Shown here piece after piece: positions 11,614 through 23,654 of a stretch of DNA of 64,000 nt. The translations under genes were made by a program, and so were the position numbers. Below the pieces are notes generated by a model. That model was not told where the DNA came from. It did no database searches and saw only the letters and a list, made by a program, of their open reading frames with translations. Positions within the stretch are counted from its first letter, which is position 1; the number at the start of each line of letters is the position of its first letter. Origin of the DNA: Cystobasidium ongulense (lineage: Eukaryota; Basidiomycota; Cystobasidiomycetes; Cystobasidiales; Cystobasidiaceae); the NCBI GenBank assembly GCA_022835595.1, contig BQUP01000010.1, forward strand, positions 636,236-700,235, in the 5' to 3' direction.

Positions 11614-13935
11614 ATGACAGCAGTGAATGCGTCCTGGACATGGCACAGTGCATCCTCTGCGTCGACCACCTCGACGGCTCCATCAAGCTCATCGAGCAGC
11701 CCACACACACTCTCTTCAGCCCATTTCAGCACGACGAGCAGCAGCAGCAGCAGCAGCAACAGTGACGAGAGCCCCGCCACCACATCCGCATCGAGCAGCA
11801 CCGCATCCACATCATACAAGTCAAAGAGCGATGCTTTCTTCTCTTCGTACGCCTCAATGGCACCTCTCCAGCCTCCCTCGTCTATATTCTCCAGGCGAGC
11901 GAGCGACTCCTGTTTGCCCCCTCCATGCGCTGCTCCGGTAAAGTTCGCAGCAAAAGTGGCCATTCAGTCTGCTCAAGCTAGTATATCATCCGCACGACCT
12001 TCTGTGTCCTGTTCCTCGTCACTCGTCGATTCAGCGTCAGGCCAGCAGTCACGCACAAGGGAGCGATTCTCCAGCTTGCCGGATATAAGGGAGCATCAAT
12101 CCTGTGCACCCATTGCCCAAGGGCTGGGCATTCGATCTCCTTCTCCCCCTCTACTCGCCTCCACATCTGCATCTACATCCACTTCATCATCATCACTACA
12201 ATCATCAAGATCAGCATCATTAAACTCGTCAGGCTCTTCTTCCCCTTCAACACATCGAAATCGACAATCTTCAATCGAAGATATTGAAGCTCGTTTGCAA
12301 GCCGCTATATCGAGTTTGCGGGAAGATCCTAGCAATGACAATCAAGAAGAAGAAGGAGATATGTACAATGATATGCCCTCTTCATCTTCTTCATCTTCCA
12401 CCTCTGCAGCTTCAAGTCGTACGGCCTCAACCGCCAATACACACCGGTCATTCGAACAACAACATTCAGTATTTGAAGAAGAGGAAGATGAAGATGATGA
12501 AAATGGAGGTACTACAATACGAATAAGACTCGCTTCAGCGGGAGATTTGATAAGCCGTCCTGGAAGAAATTACGAACAAGATGCTTTGGAATATGAAGAT
12601 TCTTTCGAACCTTGTTATCCTTTAACTCCTTTAGAAGTTGATAATAAACCTTTACATAGGATAAGAAGGAAAATATCTATTAGAAGAGCTATTTCAGATT
12701 CTTGTGCCCCTGCCGCGACGCAAGGTAGATTTCGTAATGTGGACAGAAAGGGGAAGGAACAAAGTAAAAGTCCAAAGGAGAGGAGAAAAGTTAGCTTTTG
12801 CGATTGTGTTCAGGTTGTTGATGTTTTTGCTGCTATCGATTATCCTGCGAGGTGAGTTCCATGCAATCTACTTGCTGCAACTCGCAAAATTGGAACGATT
12901 TATCCAACGCTGACGCTCTTTTTTGACAGACGTGGGCCACCGCCTATTGAAAGACTTACAATGCGTGATGTTCTGGAATTACGTCAAATCAAGCTGGAAT
13001 TAGCAGCTTATATGGGAGACGAATTGCCGGAGCCTGAACACGTTGAGACGGTGGAAGAACAAGAGGAAGAGAATAGCAAACATCTCGTTGAAATCAGTGA
13101 AAACTCGTTGCCGACTACACCTGCTTTGGAGGGATGTCCTATCCTCGAACAAATGGGCGAAATCACTCCATTAGCGTCTTCACGCAGACGAGATCAAGGC
13201 GAGGAGGAGGAGGAAGAAGAATCTGCATCATATCGTCAAAATATAACCCCGAAATCTTCCTCGGCTTCTTCAGCACTCGGACCTGGCATGCAGATCGATC
13301 TGCATTCACTCATCGAGCCTCCTTCAAATATACAGTCGTCTTCACTAAGTCACGAAGAACATGATGATGTCCCTTCTTCATCTATGACAAGCTCCTCAAT
13401 GCCAAGTTCTACTAGCTCTTTCACTTATTCATCACTTCCATCTTCCTGCCAAGAATCAGAAATTAATTCTTTAAGCTGTTCTCCTACTACTTCAGATTCT
13501 GAATTCGGTTCCGGATCTGGTACTTTATCTTCTTGTGAAGAATATGATTCAAATACGAGAAGAGGTTCGACAGGTGACAACTCGTGCGAATTTGACGATG
13601 GAGATGAAACAACAGAAGATGATGATGAAATGGGTGATGAAGATGATAATAATGATCATCAATTCCCTAATGATGGAAATACTAGAACTCCAACTAGAGT
13701 ATCTCTACTTCGACCTGGTCGATTTGAATCCTTACCTTCTCCTAAAAGTAGGAAAACATTAGCAACTATGAATAATAGCTCGGATCGTAAAAAGGATGAA
13801 AGTGGGCAGATTGAAGTTGGATGTATTCAAATCGCCCTTCCTGCACTCGTTGCGAATGATGGATATAATATGAATAATATTTTTGACCTTTCGCCTTCGA
13901 GACAGCAAGATGCTTGGAATCCCACTACCTTCTAA
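11614..13935 (+). CDS. Disordered protein with a PP1-docking (RVxF) motif
   Basis: Two exons, 11614-12851 and 12930-13935, join in phase to 747 residues. The start is the ATG at 11614; the frame stays open further upstream but without an ATG. The protein is mostly serine-rich and acidic disorder. One compact block is well ordered and spans the intron: RRKVSFCDCVQVVDVFAAID, then YPARRGPPPIERLTMRDVLE, then LRQIKLELAAY. KVSF fits the RVxF consensus for binding protein phosphatase 1, and the DYxRRGxxP...LT..DxLELxxIKxEL pattern looks like a conserved fungal segment next to such a site. A role as a PP1 regulatory or targeting subunit is inference; I cannot name the gene. The C-terminal half ends in DLSPSRQQDAWNPTTF. 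Confidence 0.75.
11737..11758. repeat. GCA trinucleotide repeat coding for polyserine
   Basis: A short GCA/AGC run inside the first exon of the PP1-docking protein, read as consecutive serines. Expected to vary in length between strains. Confidence 0.8.
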
Positions 13936-14693
13936 AATATCGCCTTTCTCTATCGCAAGATGCATATAACCCATCTTCAAGCTGTAGGCAATGCTGCTGC
14001 TCCATCATACTTTTATCCCGTCGATATGCTGGCTTTAACATATACATCTATTCCCTTTCGATAATCTTCTACTGCCACAACGAGGCTTATTACTAGTTTT
14101 TACCATTCATACCACTCAGAAGAGTACCCCAAACCCTCCATACACAAAATCACGGCAGTTTCACTTCGGGCTTCGGGAAATCATGGACTCTGCCCTCGTC
14201 AATCCTTATTCTCTTACGTTTCCAAGTAGTTTTCAAACAGAGCATGGTTCTCATTTTTTTCCGCAGTACTTTGGACGTTTAGCATCTATTCCCTATCTTT
14301 GGCTTTCTATTGCAGGTTTTAGCATATTGTCATCTGTTTCCTCATTTATTCTTTCGTTTCGCGTAGCCTTCCATCTTATTTGGGCCATTTGGTTGTAGCT
14401 TAGGGTAGCAAACTTGCCCCATTAGGGCAAATTTTTACTTTCTTTCTCGTTCATTTAACCACGCATACACACGCAATACAGACTAGCATTCACGTCATGA
14501 CAGGCTTGATGATTGGACGCACCCATCGTCGCGTGGTCTATCTTGCATGACATGGCCTTGCCTTTTTGCACTGCTTGTTTCGAGCCTGTTAACTGACACC
14601 TTGCAAGGTGTCCAGCCATTATCAATTTGCTGTTTAATCTTACATGCTGTTACAGGATTATAAATGACCAGTAAGGGGTCTTGATGTACTATG
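13936..14693. other. Convergent 3' intergenic region
   Basis: About 760 bases between the stop codon of the PP1-docking gene and that of the small membrane protein (minus). T-rich stretches suit two convergent 3' UTRs. No gene or RNA recognised. Confidence 0.5.
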
Positions 14694-15540
14694 CTACAGG
14701 AGGAAGGTGATGGTAGAATAACTCCCAATCACGACGACTGTGATGTGCATTCATCATTAGTCTAAATGGACGCTTATATGCTGTAGAGCACGGCTTACCT
14801 AAAGTTTGAGCTGCGGACCATAGGAATGGAACCCAAGTTGACATGCGGAGGTACGCTGCGTTGTATGCACCGGCTGTAAGCGCATGATTGTCAAGTCAGC
14901 TAGTGCCTGTTGTGCAAAGGTGTTGCGTGATAAAGACAATATTTACCTAAGGCGAAACCTGCATGAAAATGGATACATCTCAGCAACACAGCAATGAAAC
15001 GACGTAATTTGTACATACCTATCACAGTCCCGGTCACCAGGCTGATGATGCCTCCCAAAAGACAATAGGCCGCAGGTAGCCATATTGCGTATTTGAGATG
15101 CTTTCTGCTCTTCCGGGAGAAAATAAGGCATGCCCAGGTGCCACAGAGGAAGAATGCCAGTCCAGTCAAGAGCAATGACCAGTATAAGGTGTATCTCCAT
15201 ATAGCTATACGTATGTAGTCAGAGTTAATTATGTTTGATGATCGGGAAAGACCAAAAGGTCAGCTTGATTCGAGATTACATGCGGCCTCTGAGCCTACAG
15301 CTGGGATAGAATAGATATTTAGGATCTTTCCATGGTAGATAGAGTCCTGGCCATCCTGGTATGATGTAGCCTGAGATGATAGAGCCAATCAGTCCGATTG
15401 TGGCCACTTCCAAACACTCCAAAGAGACACACCTTCAGGTGGGGCGAGGAAGTAGCCTGCGCCGGCTGTTTGGTGAAGCGTGCTTCAGTATGCAATTTCA
15501 ACCTATGACTGTCGAGGCGACGCTCACGGATGTCGGCCAT
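14694..15540 (-). CDS. Small four-helix membrane protein, six exons, unknown function
   Basis: Exons 15528-15540 (13 nt), 15299-15406, 15019-15204, 14947-14958 (12 nt), 14799-14873 and 14694-14737 join in phase to 145 residues. The gene is invisible as a single open frame. The protein starts MADILATIGLIGSIISGYII and carries about four hydrophobic helices: the N-terminal one, SLLLTGLAFFLCGTWACLIF, WLPAAYCLLGGIISLVTGTV and a C-terminal VVVIGSYSTITFLL. A short conserved-looking loop reads GAYNAAYLRMSTWVPFLWSA. There is no cleavable signal peptide and no catalytic motif. It resembles uncharacterised small integral membrane proteins of fungi; I do not recognise a named family. It is transcribed away from LUC7 from a very short shared promoter. 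The consistent phase across six exons makes chance assembly unlikely. Confidence 0.8.
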
Positions 15541-15674
15541 CCCGGCTTTGCTGTTCAGAGCAAGTTGGACAAGTTGAGCGAAAGAAGAGCAGCGACTTCC
15601 TCTTTTACACGAACCCAACCTCGACACGCCTTCGGAACTGGGACACCTTTCTAGCCTTCTAGAAATCAGTCAAG
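15541..15674. promoter_or_regulatory. 134-bp bidirectional promoter (small membrane protein / LUC7)
   Basis: The two start codons face away from each other with only 134 bases between them, so the core promoters and both 5' UTRs must overlap or abut. Co-expression is likely. No clear motif recognised. Confidence 0.6.
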
Positions 15675-16953
15675 ATGGGTACGTGACTGCCTGGTTTGTG
15701 TGTATGCTCCTGCTGATGCATTGTCACTGTGAACGCAGGTTACATTGCCGAAATGCAGAGAAAGAGTGAGTGCATAGAGAGTTCACAAGCTTTGGAGCCT
15801 TTGCTGATCTATCCTATGACAGATCTCGAGACGCTGTATGTGAAATGGCCAGTGTAGCCTGCTCACACTTCTACTTGTGCTTACAACCAAACCGTCCTCC
15901 AGCATGGGCGCCGAGTCTCTAGGTGCCGTTCCAGAAGACACCAAATTCACCGACGCGAAAGTGTGCAGGAACTTCCTATGCGGTACATGCCCTCATGACC
16001 TCTTTACCAATACCGTGCGCCATCCTAGTTCTGCTCTGCTGCCGTACAAGATCCACAAATTGAACTGACTTGTCTATCTACCTTTGTCGGCTCGATCAGA
16101 AAATGGACTTAGGACCATGTCCAAGAATCCACTCGAAGCGATTGAAAGACGACTACGAGCGCGCATTAGAAGATGCTCGCAAGGCAGTGACGTCTGGAGA
16201 TACGAAGGATCTCAAAGTCTCTGTCAAGGAGCTCGAGAGCATGCAAAGAGAATACGAGCGGAACATCATCATGTTCGTGGAGGAGTGCGACAGACGTATC
16301 AGAGCCGCTCAGAGGCGTCTGGAAAAGACTCCAGAGGAGAATAACAAGACTACGAATCTTATGCGCGAAATCGGAGAAATCGAGTCGGCGTACTCAGCTG
16401 CTATGGCTGCCGTCGAACACTTGGGTGAATCCGGTCAAATCGATGAATCAATGGCAGAGCTAGCCAAGGCAGAAGCACTTAAAGCCGAAAAGCAAGACAA
16501 AGAACGCGAGTTGCAGCTACTTACCGAGAATTCTGGCGCATCAGGTCACCAAAAGCTCCGAGTGTGCGAGATTTGTGGTGCATATCTATCGATACTCGAC
16601 TCGGATAAGCGCTTGGCAGATCATTTCGGAGGAAAGGTACGCCCAATTCGACCTATACGGGCTTGTATATCTTATAGCCAGCTGGCTGATTATTGACGAC
16701 CTTACAGATGCATCTTGGATATCACACACTACGCCTTACAATCGACGACTGGAGAGCACGAGGACTCCATAACATCTCAATATTCAACAATCAGCCCAAA
16801 CCAACACAAGCGCCGAAAGATGAAGATATGCAAGAAGGCGAAATCAAAACTGAGAACGGTATTAACGGAGATTCCGTCAAAAAGGAAAGTACAAAGAGAG
16901 CCTCCGATTTGCCCGAAGAGTCAGACCGCGAAAAGAGAAGACGGTACGACTAA
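15675..16953 (+). CDS. LUC7: LUC7-like U1 snRNP splicing factor
   Basis: Exons 15675-15678 (ATGG only), 15739-15765, 15823-15835 (13 nt), 15903-16014, 16100-16636 and 16708-16953 join in phase to 312 residues. LUC7 is a U1 snRNP component that helps choose 5' splice sites. The first zinc finger is CCCH type (CRNFLCGTCPHDLFTNT, then MDLGPCPRIH). A coiled region of about 90 residues follows, and then the second C2H2-type finger (CEICGAYLSILDSDKRLADH, then FGGKMHLGYHTLR), split by the last intron. The C-terminus is short, acidic then basic, ending EKRRRYD, without the long RS tail of animal LUC7L. Length and layout match yeast and fungal LUC7. The initiator exon of four bases is followed by two tiny exons, so the 5' end is easily mispredicted. 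Confidence 0.95.
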
Positions 16954-17288
16954 CCGTACTGCTATACCGAGTCTTTCCTATCGTCGCGCTGTGAGCGTCC
17001 GTATTAAGCATTGTAGTGAGCATGTAACTGTACAAAGGACAAAACTTTCCCGAGGAAATGTATGTTTAAATACTCCTACAACGACAAGAACAAAGGAGGA
17101 AGGCGTATATAAGGATGGCTGACAAGGTATTTCGACGTTTTTAGTATTAATGAACATTGCCATAATCTTGACATGAGCTACATATGAGGTGAATGGCATT
17201 TGATTAGAAATGATCTGCTGCTGCGTGCTGTAAGGTGGGGTTTGGTTTGCAAGGTTGGTGTTGTCCAGCTATACCATAACATGAAGAA
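16954..17288. other. Convergent 3' intergenic region (LUC7 / KDM5)
   Basis: 335 bases between the LUC7 and KDM5 stop codons, transcribed toward each other. Only presumed 3' UTRs; no gene recognised. Confidence 0.5.
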
Positions 17289-20200
17289 TCACATTGCGCG
17301 TATACTCTGACCTATGGTGGTAGGACCAGTGCTTGATTCAGCGACCTGCATAAGTCGGTTGATAGGACCGGATAACGGTGTTCGGGCTTTCTTAGCAGAT
17401 GTTGCACACTCGGCAGCAACCGGCAGTGCTTTGCGCTGCAATACAAAGAGTACAATTCAGCCTCGTTCCATCGGTACCGTACCCGCAGCGGGAACTAACC
17501 TTCGTTGCATTGGCATCTTCAGGCGCATTAGCAGCAGCTGCTCGCTGCCGGATTCGCTTCAGCATCGCCAAGAGCGTGTCGTCTGTGAGACGGATCTTCA
17601 TGACTTTCTTGCCCTCCGGCAGATTGCTCGAGTGGTCCGCACATGCCACCTCACAATGACCCGATGTGGTAATTTGCGATAGGTAGCAGAAAGACTTGTC
17701 CAGGATGCACTGGTACTGATCGTCTTCTTGTTGCTCATCTTCCACGACAATCTCGAGATCAGGGATGTTCCTCTTTGCGCGCGCACGATCTTCAAGTTCT
17801 CGAGTCACCATTTCTTCGAAGAGAGGCAGAAGCCACAACGAAGATTTCGGACTTTTCTCGTAGCTATATATCGTCATCAATAGCTCGTCATGCGAGAATA
17901 CGGGGGGTTTGTTGATAGCCTTGTACTTCTTCACGCCATCCAAATCATAAGGTAACCAGTCCGGCAAGCAGAAGTTCACGGCTTCGTTGTAGTTGAAGTC
18001 ATGACTAAGTGATAGACCTCTGTTAGTGTTCATAGCTCGATGACACCTCAATTGTTGAAGACTTACTTGAAACCAGCGTGATAAGCCTTGGGGAAGGTGA
18101 TGACGAACTCGTTCGGACGCTGATCGCAAGCGCTGACTCGGACGCCAGCTTCTTTCAGCCTCTCCGGGCTCATCAAGGTTACCAGCTGATACATGAGGTC
18201 AGGCTGTGCTTCAAACAATTCTGGCGCAGCAGCTTGAATAGCGGCCTCAAGCTTTTCATCATCTTCACCTGGCACGCCATACCAGGTCTTCGTACCGCCA
18301 ATATGATGGTAGTTGACACTGTCAAATACATCCTTGTCAGTGGGTCTTTATATAACAATCAACCGGTTTGTGATTTGGAGCCCACCTGTAGGTGTTATGA
18401 TCCTCTTTGTGCCAAGCGAAGGTGGAAAACATCATGCCAACGTATGCCTAAAAGTTGACAGTTAGCAAAGAAGCCAGGATATTCTCGTTGTCAGCCTTAC
18501 CCATGGGACAGTCATTCCACAGATGTCCGATTTGACATATCTTAATACTGAGCCAGGCAAGATAGGCCTGCATGGTGTGTCAGATCGTTCACAGTTGATA
18601 ATGCAAAGAAGGCTTACAGATTGGTCAAATTCCAGCCGTCTCTGGCGTAGGGGTTTGCTTTATCGGACTCCAGCGTCGGTACAGCACTGTTTCACAAGTC
18701 AGCATGGCCTCTGACCGGCAAAAAGAAAGGACCGTTCTTACCTGCCCATTTCCGTGGTGTGGATATCCGCACCGTATTCGACTTCGACTTCTTCATCAGG
18801 CGAAGCCACGACCCTCCAAAACTCTCTTTCCACGTGATCTTCAACCATCGCTTCCCTCTCCCAATCTTCTTCTTTCGAATCGCTCAAGACTTCCTTGTCA
18901 AGGTCTTTCGCATCAACTCCTGAAACAGGATGACTGGCTAGCCAAGCTTTGCGGAATCCACGTGCTCGCTGCCGGAAGGAAGCCAATGTATGTTCATCAC
19001 CTTCTCCAAATGCATAATCATCTCCACGATTTACGATACAAGCATCGCAAATCCAATCTCCCTTCGGTACTTTCTTAAGCGGAGGAGACAAACAACCAAT
19101 GTGATATCCTTTATCACAATCGTCGCATAGAAGCATGTTAGGAGCATCGTTATCGAACTTGCAGACTTCGCAAAAGTCCCCATCCTCCATCTCCTCGACT
19201 GGCTTGGGCGGAGTTGTCTTAGTCTGCGCTGAGGGAATCGATGCATGCGATGTGGCAGGCGACGCTTGAAGAGCTTCGTTTAGCTTCGCGGAAGCTGCTT
19301 GGACTTGTTCGAGGGTAACTGACACAGGTTGCCCCAGTGAGACTTTTCCCGCGGACACAGTCGACTGCCCCGATGCAACGCTGCGCATGTTTCCCCTGGA
19401 CGAACCTGCTTTCTGTCCATCTGGAGTGAGGGTGGTTTTGATTCGAGCTTTGTATATCTCGAACGGCTGTATGATGCTGGTGTAAGCCGAGCGAAGGATC
19501 GCGGACAGGCCGTGATCCTTGTCTGGGTCGAAGCCCATGGTTCGCCCGATCTGAGACCATAAGCGATGTTCGCATATCTATTCGAGCCAAGGCGGAATCA
19601 GTGGGTCGTTCGGCTATGCAAGTGTTGGGCAGTCGGGGCCTACATTGTCGAATCCTCCCAAAGCCGTAACTTCTTTACGTAAACGCCAGAGGTCGAGGGG
19701 TTTCTTCATGACGATCGGGATAGTCACCTTGTTGTGCTTTTGCTGCCTGTGAAAGATGGTGAGCTGCTCGATGAAGTTGAGGTTGGCTCTTGCGGTAGCT
19801 TCCATTGAGTTGAGCTGCTGCGAGCGTGTTGAAAAGCGAAACGTCTGAAGGTTGTGACAAGTCAGTATCATTGCGTACCCCGGGCTCGTCTTCGGGCTCC
19901 TGTCAACGTAGGGTGCCAGACAAGTAGGAATGTCCACCGACCTCTGTGTTCAAGGAGAAAGGCGGCTGCCAGCCTTTGGGAGGGACCACCTTGCATATGC
20001 CATACTGGTTCTCTCTCGTTTTCTTGGCTATACTTTCGATGTACTCCATTGGCTGTGCAAACTCGACATCGGTGGGGTAGTAGATGGGACAATGGTCTAG
20101 TCCAAACAGCCGTCCCACTTTTCTGGGGGGCATGACAGCAGGTGCAGAGGTGCGTACAGTGCTTATATCAAGAGGTACAATCTTGGGCGTAGCTTTTCCT

Positions 20201-20754
20201 TTGGCGGGAGCGGAATCCCTTCCACTAGATCGGTCAACTCCGGCCTTGGGATCGATAGACGAATCTCTCGTGTCCGTAAAGGCGGTCAATTCATCGTCGC
20301 TGTCGGAAATATCCATATCGCTATCGCTATCGCGATTGTCGAACATGGCGGCCTTTCGTACTGCCTCAGATGCGTTATTGGCGGCGGCTCGCCGGAGTAG
20401 CGTTGAAGTGTCAGTTGACGCAACCGAGGCCGGTTTAACGGGCGTTGGGGCATGTTTTATTTGACTTGCATTTGTAGTTGCCCTTGTGGGGCTGCTTGGC
20501 TTGGGTGCGGTTGCAGGCGCTGTTGTCGATGGAGGTGGTGCCGGGAGGATCTCTCGCAGCGCTGGCGGGGGAGTAGATACAGTCGAAGTCGAGGCGGACT
20601 GCGTTGGCAGAGGGCGCGGCCTGCTGGGGATGACTGAGGCATACTTCCTGGGTGCAGGCTGTATGGCTGCCATCCTGGTGCTTGACCAGCGGTATACTGC
20701 TGGAGAAACAGAAAGAGGGAAGTCGGAGCTTTGATCGCTGCTCAAGTGCACCAT
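17289..20754 (-). CDS. KDM5/JARID1-type histone H3K4 demethylase, shortened C-terminus
   Basis: Nine exons (19942-20754, 19644-19844, 18742-19577, 18618-18686, 18501-18567, 18386-18447, 18067-18318, 17500-18004, 17289-17435) join in phase to 983 residues. Domains in order: JmjN from about 219 (LDHCPIYYPTDVEF), ARID about 290-395, PHD finger about 468-515 (CEVCKFDNDAPNMLLCDDCD), JmjC about 640-790 and a C5HC2-type zinc finger about 870-905. Iron ligands are present (WHKED, and the distal His in YHAGFN), as is the cofactor lysine in KTWYGVPGE. KDM5 enzymes remove methyl groups from H3K4 in the nucleus using Fe(II) and 2-oxoglutarate. The animal-type PLU-1 region and extra PHD fingers are absent; the tail after the zinc finger is about 80 residues. 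An alternative start is Met-28 (MAAIQPAPRK). Confidence 0.92.
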
Positions 20755-22954
20755 AATTCTGCACCCGGAAGCGCGGACTCATTGGCTCAACCTTTGGAAA
20801 TGGAAGTGGTGTGACCCCGTTACGTGTTACTGCATCCTACATCCACATCTGTGCTGCCCAGCTACCTGTACTCTGTCCGTTCTTTCTGCATCTCACCTTG
20901 TAGCCTGATTTCGCGTAAACGAAGGTCAACGCGTGTGTGAGGAAGCGCATGGCAGGAGCCAACTTCTTCGCCAGTCTTATCTGGATGTATGAGGTGGTCG
21001 GTATAGGCGACGTAGGTGTGAGAGGGAACAGGACTAGCAAGCCATAATGGAAGCTTCGAATGCTGTCTAACTAAACCCGGTGGTACTTCTTGGAGTGCTG
21101 CATGCGGCAAGCTAACACAACCCGATCGAACGACAAAAGCAACAAAGTCTCGACAGTGCTGCAGAATCTATTCCCAGCATTGGCATTAGCTGACCTCAAG
21201 CCCATCAATCCCATCATGAGCATACCCAAGGAGCAGCATAGATGAAGAAAGCTGTCGCCATGCACCCTATTTGAGGCGAGGCTATAACGAACAACGGACG
21301 AACAATGTTCTGAGGGGATAAATCCTACATAGCGTTAATAATACTAATTTGTTTTGTTTTAACGTCACTAGTTTGACTAATGTTCTGGTCAAATCCGAAG
21401 CATATCTTCAAACGAAGAAATGCGCTTCTCATTACCCGGATTTTGAAGACCTCTCGAAAGATCGCCCTGCCCACTGCGCAGGCTAACACTGAAGGGAAAT
21501 GTATGATAGCGGAGTATGTGCTATCGTCCTTTTACTATTTTTCCGTCTCGGACCGCTTCCTGCTTCTCATTCCCCCTTCCTTGAGCTTACCCTAACCGTG
21601 ATACATGAGATGTCTAGTAAGCTTACGAACATGCTTCGCAAAGAAATTGGTTCAGAAGTCTCACTATGAGACTACGAACGAGCCTGTATGCAAGAGTATC
21701 GTGCTCGTAGCCCAAAAGACGCTCGATAGAAACACTGAAACTCGGTCCAAAAATGAGATGTCGAAAAGCTTCGGGCAGTCTGCTATACACAGTCCTGTCT
21801 CAGTGCTGTCGAACTGTCATCTCATTTCCGGAGATAGGGGCTTCCACTATTGCAAGGGAAACGTCTATCAACTTCAGGACCTACGCAAGACTGTCCGAGC
21901 GACGACTGCTATCCCAGGCTTGTTTTATGAGCGTTAGAAGTGCTCCAATGAGTTTTGTGCTAAATGAACGACATTGTACGCCAATATTGGACGAGGAAAC
22001 GATTCTGTTGCAAGCCGATTTCGCTCAAATGAGCAATGTCACCAATATCCGTTGCACAGTAGGTCTTGTATTCTTCAGTCGAGAAGCTGGTCGGGCAGAC
22101 ACTTCCTTCGCCTCGTCTGTCCGCAATAATTGGCCAGTGAAGAGAGCGTCTAAAGACAGCATGCATGAGTAAGGTCACTTTAACCTCATAGGTATGTCAC
22201 ACAGGTAATTTGACTTCAGTGAACAGAAAAACAAATTGTTTTCTGTTAGGACAGGCTGAAAATCCTGCAGAGCTTTCTGCACGGAAAAAGGCCGCCATAT
22301 CGTCCAGGAATTTCCAAATATTTTACTGAATAACATCAGCGCAGTTTGTATAATCTTAAGGCTTGCAGCACAGTCATGTATATTTTGTGCCTTTCTTCCT
22401 GATTATTTATGTTTTTCGAGTCATTCTTTTTGCCTCGTCGTGCATGACTTGGACCGTTCAAAGACTTTTCGCCACCGATTGCTTCCTCGAATTTCAAGCC
22501 TTCCTCCGACTCCAGCTCGACCATCGTCCGAAGCACGCCAACCGCACGCCAGTGGTATACCGTCAAGCGGAGTCTTACATCTACTTCAAGAACGCATTCT
22601 AATACATCATGAAGACGGGAGTTCAAGCTGTACGTTTCATCTCTCGTTGGGGAAGTGCTGTCGGACCGCTGTTCGCGTACGGTCGGGTCAGGCTCGAGTG
22701 CTGCAGGATTGAGCGAGTTAGCGATGAAGGACAACGATAGACAGCAAGAGAAGGATGAAGGAATGGCAGTATCGGGCCTACAAGTACCCTTGGATGCTGC
22801 TATAGGAGATGCATGGAGACCTGCTCGCTCGATCCAAGCTTCGATTCCTGCCCGCTGCTGCAGCACCACGCACGATTGGCGATCTCGTCGTCTCCGTTTA
22901 AGAGAACGACCTGGCTGACCATATCAATGCGATGTGCATTTCCCTCTCATATAG
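20755..22954. other. Gene-poor stretch upstream of eL19; probably contains its first exon
   Basis: About 2.2 kb. It contains the KDM5 promoter and must contain the missing first exon of the eL19 gene, which I could not find. Many short open frames occur on both strands, but none has family-like content. One candidate exon at roughly 20,895-20,980 (minus) reads RLAKKLAPAMRFLTHALTFV with an acceptor and donor around it, but I could not build a gene from it. Confidence 0.4.
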
Positions 22955-23654
22955 CAACTCGCCGCCAAGGTCGCCGGCGTCGGCAGACGCAGAATCTTCG
23001 TCGATCCTCTCCATGCTAGCGTTGTCGCCAATGCCAACTCGAGACGCTCCGTCAGGAAGCTCATCGCCGACAACATCATCGTTGTCAAGCCCGAGGGTGC
23101 GCAAATTAATACGAGCTAGGGCGAGAGAAGGTGCAGTCAATTCTGATACACTTGTCTTTCCACAGTCGGCCACTCCAGAGCCCGTACCCGCTTGATGCAA
23201 CTCGCAAAGGCAAAGGGTCGTCACACTGGTGTCGGTAAGAGAAAGGGTACCTCCGAGGCCCGTCTCCCAACCAAGGTGCTATGGATGCGAAGACAGCGTG
23301 TCCTACGACGACTTCTCCGCAAGTACCGCGAGCAAGGAAAGATTGACAACCATCTGTACGTTACAGCACCGTCTTCCCAGTTCTTCATAAAGCCTGACTG
23401 ACAAGTCTTCACCCGTTGCATGCAGCTACCACGACCTCTACATGAAGTCCAAGGGTAACGTCTTCAAGAACAAGCGTGTCCTCATGGACTACATTCACAA
23501 GGCCAAGGCAGAGAAGGCTCGTGCCAAGACACTCGCTGAACAGATGGACGCTAGACGTGCAAAGAACCAAGCCGCTCGTTCTCGTCGTGCAGACCGTGTT
23601 GCCGAGAAGAGAGCCGCCGTCCACGAGGTCGAGGTCAACGAGGCCAAGGAATAA
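22955..23654 (+). CDS. RPL19: Ribosomal protein eL19, first exon not located
   Basis: Exons 22955-23096, 23166-23355 and 23426-23654 join in phase to 186 residues plus stop. They read [31 protein letters not shown], then [20 protein letters not shown] and [20 protein letters not shown], followed by the long basic C-terminal helix. This is cytosolic large-subunit protein eL19, whose C-terminal helix reaches the small subunit as an intersubunit bridge. The family normally begins with about ten residues such as M-x-NLRxQKR. These must come from an upstream exon ending in phase 0 before the acceptor at 22954, but no upstream segment I checked encodes them. Strong donor and acceptor signals, and a likely CTGAC branch point before the first acceptor, support the exon borders. 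Confidence 0.93.

Noticed and set aside
11604-11963. Minus-strand frame with a long leucine run
   Set aside because: It is the reverse reading of the polyserine tract of the PP1-docking protein.
20837-21110. Minus-strand segment reading RLAKKLAPAMRFLTHALTFV with splice-like borders, and an overlapping HPDKTG suggesting a J domain
   Set aside because: No start exon or continuing exon could be built in phase, and the HPDK string is in another frame without other J-domain features.
22336-22869. A 177-residue minus-strand open frame
   Set aside because: Composition is not protein-like, no domain is recognisable, and it lies in the region where the plus-strand eL19 5' end is expected.
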